A stretch of 64,000 bases of DNA, taken from Marixanthomonas sp002364245 (lineage in GTDB: Bacteria > Bacteroidota > Bacteroidia > Flavobacteriales > Flavobacteriaceae). Each line of letters starts with the position of its first letter. The stretch's first letter is position 1. Positions 59,889-64,000 of the stretch are shown in pieces. A program made the translations under genes and the position numbers. Under the pieces are notes generated by a model. That model was not told where the DNA came from. It searched no databases and saw only the letters and a list, made by a program, of their open reading frames with translations. The stretch spans positions 1-64,000 of the forward strand of contig CAXAZF010000002.1 of NCBI GenBank assembly GCA_963973455.1, in the 5' to 3' direction.

Positions 59889-61169
59889 ATGAAAAACGGA
59901 TACATATTACTTCTTTTACTCTTTATTTCTTTCGGAAGTTTTGCCCAAAAAAAGTATTTACAATGCGGAAAAATTGTAGATGTGAAAAATGGCACGGTAT
60001 TAAACGATAAGACTATCATCGTTTCAGGCAGCAAGATTGAAGCTATTGAAAATGGTTTTATAAGTTCTAAAGACAAAAATGATAAAGTTATCGATTTAAA
60101 GAACAAAACGGTTATGCCCGGTTTAATTGACATGCACGTTCATTTAGAAGGCGAAACCAGTCCAGACAGCTACCTAAAACCTTTTACTTTAAATGAAGCT
60201 GATGTAGCGTTCAACTCAGCGGGATATGCAAAAAAAACATTGATGGCCGGCTTTACAACCGTTCGTGATTTAGGAGGAAGCGGAGTTAATGTAGCCCTTC
60301 GCAATGCCATAAACAGCGGTAAAACCGTTGGCCCTAGAATATTCACAGCAGAGAAATCTTTAGCAACAACCGGCGGTCACGCAGACCCTACAAATGGTCG
60401 TAAACGTGATTTAATGGGGGACCCAGGGCCTAAGGAAGGGGTCGTCAATAGTGTTGAAGGTGCTAAAAAAGCAGTACGTCATCGTTATAAAAACGGAGCC
60501 GATTGGATTAAAATTACAGCTACTGGCGGTGTATTGAGTGTTGCCAAAAACAGTAAAAACCCTCAGTTTACCGAAGAAGAAATTAAAGCCATCGTAACCA
60601 CTGCAAAAGATTATGGTATGCAAGTAGCTGCTCATGCACATGGTGACGAAGGCATGCAGCGTGCCGTTAAAGCAGGTGTTAAAACAATTGAGCACGGAAC
60701 ATTGATGAGTACCGAAACTATGGAATTGATGAAACAAAAGGATGCTTACTTAGTACCTACCATATCGGCAGGCAAATATGTTGCAGAAAAAGCAAAAGTA
60801 GAGGAGTATTATCCTGCTATTATTGTTCCAAAAGCTTTGGAAATTGGATCTCAAATTCAAGATATGTTTGGTAGAGCGTATAAAAAAGGAGTTAGCATTG
60901 CCTTTGGTACGGATGCCGGAGTATTTCCACATGGGGAAAACGGAAAAGAGTTTGGTTATATGGTTGAAGCTGGAATGCCTGCCATGAAAGCTTTACAGTC
61001 TGCAACCCTTACCAATGCAAAACTATTAGGCCAAGAGAACAGCTTAGGACAATTACAATCTGGTTACATTGCAGATATTATTGCAGTTAATGAAGACCCT
61101 ACCAAAAAGATTAAAACAATGGAAAACGTTGTATTTGTTATGAAAGAAGGAGTTATAGAGAAGGATTAA
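59889..61169 (+). CDS. Secreted amidohydrolase family metallohydrolase
   Basis: A 426-residue protein with signal peptide (MKNGYILLLLLFISFGSFAQ). The amidohydrolase barrel starts with GLIDMHVHLEG (metal ligands H83, H85). WIKITATGGVLS gives the probable bridging lysine, HAHGDEGMQRAV and TIEHGTLM are further histidine ligands, and GTDAGVFPHGENGKEF the aspartate. The blocks resemble imidazolonepropionase/prolidase-like members that cleave dipeptides or amides; which one is unresolved. It follows galE by 38 bp but is a functionally different gene. Confidence 0.88.
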   Translation: MKNGYILLLLLFISFGSFAQKKYLQCGKIVDVKNGTVLNDKTIIVSGSKIEAIENGFISSKDKNDKVIDLKNKTVMPGLIDMHVHLEGETSPDSYLKPFTLNEADVAFNSAGYAKKTLMAGFTTVRDLGGSGVNVALRNAINSGKTVGPRIFTAEKSLATTGGHADPTNGRKRDLMGDPGPKEGVVNSVEGAKKAVRHRYKNGADWIKITATGGVLSVAKNSKNPQFTEEEIKAIVTTAKDYGMQVAAHAHGDEGMQRAVKAGVKTIEHGTLMSTETMELMKQKDAYLVPTISAGKYVAEKAKVEEYYPAIIVPKALEIGSQIQDMFGRAYKKGVSIAFGTDAGVFPHGENGKEFGYMVEAGMPAMKALQSATLTNAKLLGQENSLGQLQSGYIADIIAVNEDPTKKIKTMENVVFVMKEGVIEKD

Positions 61170-61209
61170 CCCAGCTTTAACGAAGTAAATTTGTATAAAA
61201 GCCTGAGTC

Positions 61210-61224
61210 TTTGTTACTTTGTGC
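61210..61224 (+). promoter_or_regulatory. Promoter-like element before the 63-residue gene
   Basis: TTTGTTACTTTGTGC, containing the -7-like TTACTTTG, lies 20 bp before the ATG at 61245; the same 15-mer is found at 30562-30576. Confidence 0.4.
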
Positions 61225-61244
61225 ACTAAATTTAAAACAAAGTG

Positions 61245-61436
61245 ATGAAATTAGTTTCAGTGAAACGAAAAACAAAAAGTGAAAAACGATTTACCGAAAA
61301 GATGGGTATGTTCACAGCAAAGGTGATTTACGTAAAAAAAAGGTTTTTAAATATTCCTTTTAAGACCATACACAAATACCGTGAAACTTATTATGGTAAA
61401 GTAAAAGATTGTGAAGATTGTCAAATTACAGCATAA
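61245..61436 (+). CDS. Small basic hypothetical protein with C-terminal CxxC
   Basis: I do not recognise this 63-residue protein. It begins at ATG 61245 (a GTG directly before is also possible), is strongly basic (VKRKTKSEKRFTEK, VIYVKKRFLNIPFK) and ends with a cysteine pair in KVKDCEDCQITA. The CxxC pair suggests metal binding or redox chemistry, and the charge suggests nucleic-acid contact, but neither is shown. A promoter-like element is upstream and a bidirectional terminator downstream, so it is likely expressed as its own transcript. Confidence 0.7.
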   Translation: MKLVSVKRKTKSEKRFTEKMGMFTAKVIYVKKRFLNIPFKTIHKYRETYYGKVKDCEDCQITA

Positions 61437-61458
61437 ACCCTTTAACATACAAACATAA

Positions 61459-61485
61459 AAAAACCCTCCAAATTGGAGGGTTTTT
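61459..61485. terminator. Bidirectional terminator between the small gene and gldN
   Basis: CCCTCCA (61464-61470) pairs with TGGAGGG (61474-61480) with a 3-nt loop, flanked by A and T runs that extend the stem. It separates the convergent small gene and gldN. Confidence 0.88.
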
Positions 61486-61512
61486 ATTTTTAATTACTTT
61501 TATTGCTGCTTC

Positions 61513-62412
61513 TTAATAGTTCCAAAGGTCAATTTCCTTATTACGGATTTGCTCTTCTATCCTATCAGATTCCAATAATTGCATTAATGCATTATCGTTT
61601 ATGTAGTCACGTACGCCACGGTCTCCTTGTACGTTATCTTCTTTATAAATTAAGCCTTCAAAACGTCTTGAGTTTAATAAATGATCGTACGAGATGGGCT
61701 GTGATGTATTTTTGCGGTTAAAAGCTTTGGCATCATGCAACACCTCCCGTGCGCCAGGAAACCAAACCCAAAACAGTTCAACCTTACTATCAATGTTATC
61801 ATCTGGAAAGGCTTTAGAACGTGCTTCATTTGCAACAGGGCAAATACCTAACATACGGTATTTTAATTCACCTTGACGCTTATCAATATACCATAGACCG
61901 CGAACACGCCATTCTTCAAGATCACCGGCGTCTAAAGTAAACCTTCGAATATATTGAGGGTCTACTTTACCTTCAGCGTTAAATTGCTCAATACCAAGGT
62001 CTGTTGTATCACTATATACCAAAGAAGCACCTAAATCGTCAAGTGTTCTTTTTTCAGTAAAATAAGAATCTGCATATACATCTTCTATCTCACCGTTTTT
62101 AATCCCAGTAATTAAAACATCATACAAAGACCTACGATCTTGACCAATGTTATTGGTATCGATAGGGTAATACAATGGAAAGTTTACTCGCTCGTCAAGA
62201 TCTATTATTTCCCAAACTGCTTTGGACCATAACACATCACGTTCTCCTACATAACCGTATGGTAAAGGCTCATCATTATCATAGGCTATTTGTTCCTCCG
62301 TCTTCTTACCTATATCATCCGGGGTGTCAGCATTTAATATGTTTACTTGTGCCGAAGCACCAAAACACACTAAAAGGCCAAATACCACCGTAATAACATT
62401 TTTATTGTTCAT
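61513..62412 (-). CDS. gldN: Gliding motility / type IX secretion protein GldN
   Basis: A 299-residue exported protein (signal peptide MNNKNVITVVFGLLVCFGASAQ). The sequence SKAVWEIIDLDERVNFPLYYPID, RSLYDVLITGIKNGEI, VYADSYFTEK and VRGLWYIDKRQGELKYRMLGICPVA fits GldN, a periplasmic part of the type IX secretion system that associates with GldK to form the ring under the outer membrane. It lies 18 bp after gldM, in the canonical gldK-L-M-N order, with gldK and gldL presumably outside the window. Confidence 0.95.
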   Translation of the reverse strand: MNNKNVITVVFGLLVCFGASAQVNILNADTPDDIGKKTEEQIAYDNDEPLPYGYVGERDVLWSKAVWEIIDLDERVNFPLYYPIDTNNIGQDRRSLYDVLITGIKNGEIEDVYADSYFTEKRTLDDLGASLVYSDTTDLGIEQFNAEGKVDPQYIRRFTLDAGDLEEWRVRGLWYIDKRQGELKYRMLGICPVANEARSKAFPDDNIDSKVELFWVWFPGAREVLHDAKAFNRKNTSQPISYDHLLNSRRFEGLIYKEDNVQGDRGVRDYINDNALMQLLESDRIEEQIRNKEIDLWNY

Positions 62413-62430
62413 ATTCTTTGTTTTAATATT

Positions 62431-64000
62431 CTAATTTGTCAACTCAATAAATACAGGAGCCGTCTTTTTTAACTTAACACTGCTTCCTGAAATACTGGTA
62501 TTAATATCATAAATTTGTACGGCTTCACCACGTTTTGCACGTCTTAAAGCAGCTTTTGCTTGTCCATTCAATTTGGTGCCACTTACTATTACCGTAGGTT
62601 GTCCGGATACTTTAAAGCTAAAGCCAGTAACTCGTAAATTAAGGTCAAAATCAAAGTCTTCAAGAATAGCACTAATACTAGCTATTTCAAGTCCTTGACG
62701 TTGCATCCTTACAATTCCAGTCTCTCCACGCACTGCTCCAATTGGTGCAGGAATTCCTTTAATACGGAATTCTTTAGGTGTACTGATTTTTTGACCATCT
62801 GGTAACGTACCGCTCGCAGTAATTGTCACCGTCGATCCTGTAGTAGGTCGCATTACATATTTACTTCCAGAAACTCTGCTTAAACCTGCGGCAGAAGCAC
62901 TTACTTTATTATCTGGAATACCTGGAATAGAAACCGTCATTGGGTTATCTACACCACGGTACACAACATTCATTTTATCTGCTGAAATTACAGCTGAATT
63001 TGGTTTTGAAATCGTTGAGAAACCTGTTTTTACAGGAACTTCAATTTCTTCACCGCCTTCGCCATAATATAGAAATCCTTCTATTTCGTGATCACCTGGA
63101 CTTCCAGCATTAATATTTAATTGTACTTTACCGCCCTCAAGTGAGTATTGATCTTCTGTTAATGGCCTTCCATCTAATGTCAATTCTACTCGACTTGGTT
63201 TTGTATTGGCATCTGTACGCCCCAACATAATACCACCGTCAAATTCTTCACCGGAGTAATAAGCAGATTTTGAAGCATCCATTATAGTTGTATAGTTACT
63301 ATATGAAAGTGCCGCCGCTTGTTGTCCAGATAACATTTTCTGAAGTATTTCACTTTGGTTTGTCTTCACATCATTTTGAATGGATGTCATCTTAGTAAGT
63401 GAAGCAATCAACGGAAAGCCTTCATAGTGATAGTTTAACCAATCCTGGGTACCACCTTCTCTTTTTACTTCTTCAGTACTAAAATTTTCGTTTATATTTT
63501 CTTTTAATTCTTCAACTCCGGTAACTTTTTTAGCTACGGCTGTATCAGAAAGTATTTCAATCATAGAAGTTCTATAGGTATTCATTTTATCAATGAATTC
63601 TTGTCCTTCAGGCTTTAACTTATCACCTACAAAAAATAAATTGTTGAAGTAATCTGCCTTGTCCATAACTTCATAATCGGTAGGATCTTCAATTTTTTCA
63701 ACTGCACCCGCTTTTAAACCTTCAATATACGTATCGAATTCAGATGTAATTGCTGAAATTTCTTTTGCTTTTGCTTCTACAGCTGCATATTGTGCTGGTT
63801 CATCGTTAGCTTTTGTAGCTAACCCATCCATAAAAGCTTGATTACGTTGTGATGTATCTACGTTTGCCGTTTCAATTTTTTCATTTAAAAGTCCAAAAGC
63901 CGATAATACTTCTTTTGACATATTCAATGCCAACATTGCGATGAAAATCAGATACATCAGATTAATCATCTTTTGTCTAGGTCCTAGTTTTCCACTTGCC
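62431..64000 (-). CDS. gldM: Gliding motility / type IX secretion protein GldM, 5' end cut by the window edge
   Basis: At least 522 residues are visible. The frame runs on past the internal ATG at 63969 to ASGKLGPRQKMINLMYL at the edge, the family's usual N-terminus (M)ASGKL. The final base (64000) is a plausible third base of the ATG, so nearly all of the gene is inside. One N-terminal helix (NLMYLIFIAMLALNM) spans the inner membrane; the rest is the long periplasmic shaft of GldM, with several beta-rich domains (VSIPGIPDNKVSASAAGLSRV). With GldL it forms the rotary proton-driven motor of type IX secretion and gliding. Confidence 0.95.
   Translation of the reverse strand, partial: ASGKLGPRQKMINLMYLIFIAMLALNMSKEVLSAFGLLNEKIETANVDTSQRNQAFMDGLATKANDEPAQYAAVEAKAKEISAITSEFDTYIEGLKAGAVEKIEDPTDYEVMDKADYFNNLFFVGDKLKPEGQEFIDKMNTYRTSMIEILSDTAVAKKVTGVEELKENINENFSTEEVKREGGTQDWLNYHYEGFPLIASLTKMTSIQNDVKTNQSEILQKMLSGQQAAALSYSNYTTIMDASKSAYYSGEEFDGGIMLGRTDANTKPSRVELTLDGRPLTEDQYSLEGGKVQLNINAGSPGDHEIEGFLYYGEGGEEIEVPVKTGFSTISKPNSAVISADKMNVVYRGVDNPMTVSIPGIPDNKVSASAAGLSRVSGSKYVMRPTTGSTVTITASGTLPDGQKISTPKEFRIKGIPAPIGAVRGETGIVRMQRQGLEIASISAILEDFDFDLNLRVTGFSFKVSGQPTVIVSGTKLNGQAKAALRRAKRGEAVQIYDINTSISGSSVKLKKTAPVFIELTN

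Noticed and set aside
61513..61721. Plus-strand open frame antisense to gldN
   Set aside because: It overlaps the conserved gldN coding sequence and has no family features.

Overview
The window looks like a chromosomal segment of a marine-type Flavobacteriaceae (Bacteroidota) species. The evidence is low GC, Bacteroidota promoters (TTG, 17-23 nt, TAnnTTTG), absence of Shine-Dalgarno sequences, gldM-gldN gliding/type IX secretion genes at the right edge, TonB-dependent and CarboxypepD-regulatory outer-membrane proteins, DUF5686, the 2TM family, a lone pdhB and an MgtC/DUF4010 protein. Genes are dense (about 64 protein genes and one tRNA). I see no insertion sequence, prophage, CRISPR array or rRNA, and no intergenic stretch longer than about 300 bases.

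Layout. 1-10.5 kb: tail of a TPM-domain protein, a heptamer repeat array, an outer-membrane barrel protein, the GTPases der and era, a GreB-like factor, a SpoU methyltransferase, then a TetR regulator divergent from phenylalanine hydroxylase plus a rhodanese. 10.6-20 kb: small orphans, a deoxynucleoside kinase and a phosphate/pyrophosphate block (ppk1, App1-type phosphatase, MgtC family, membrane pyrophosphatase hppA, soluble ppa). 20-33 kb: a heme-type TonB receptor, MATE exporter, DUF5686 protein, pdhB, etfBA, a bifunctional-nuclease family protein and a CNT nucleoside transporter. 33-43.6 kb: thyA, a TonB C-terminal domain protein, the ergothioneine genes egtB-egtD followed by DUF3124 and DUF427 genes, a convergent class V PLP enzyme, folA, a fructosamine kinase, a PNPOx protein, fabD and a FAD oxidoreductase. 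43.6-48 kb: an ABC-F ATPase, a hidden 59-residue CPXCG protein, a SpoIIAA-like protein, an AsmA-like protein and initiator tRNA-Met.

48-64 kb: an envelope operon of DoxX, exported DsrE, a SoxB-like lipoprotein and a membrane-anchored TlpA thioredoxin; a LytS/LytTR two-component pair; an operon of surE, a small membrane protein, lpxB and an NlpC/P60 lipoprotein; a DegT-family aminotransferase with galE; a secreted amidohydrolase; and gldN-gldM.

The parts most worth a second look are the exported SoxB-like/DsrE/DoxX/TlpA module (48038-51201), the minimal egtB-egtD locus with a nearby class V PLP enzyme that could supply the missing lyase step, and the TetR/phenylalanine hydroxylase/rhodanese group. 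Most of the window is otherwise ordinary flavobacterial housekeeping. Family names rest on motif recognition by eye; no database search was run.
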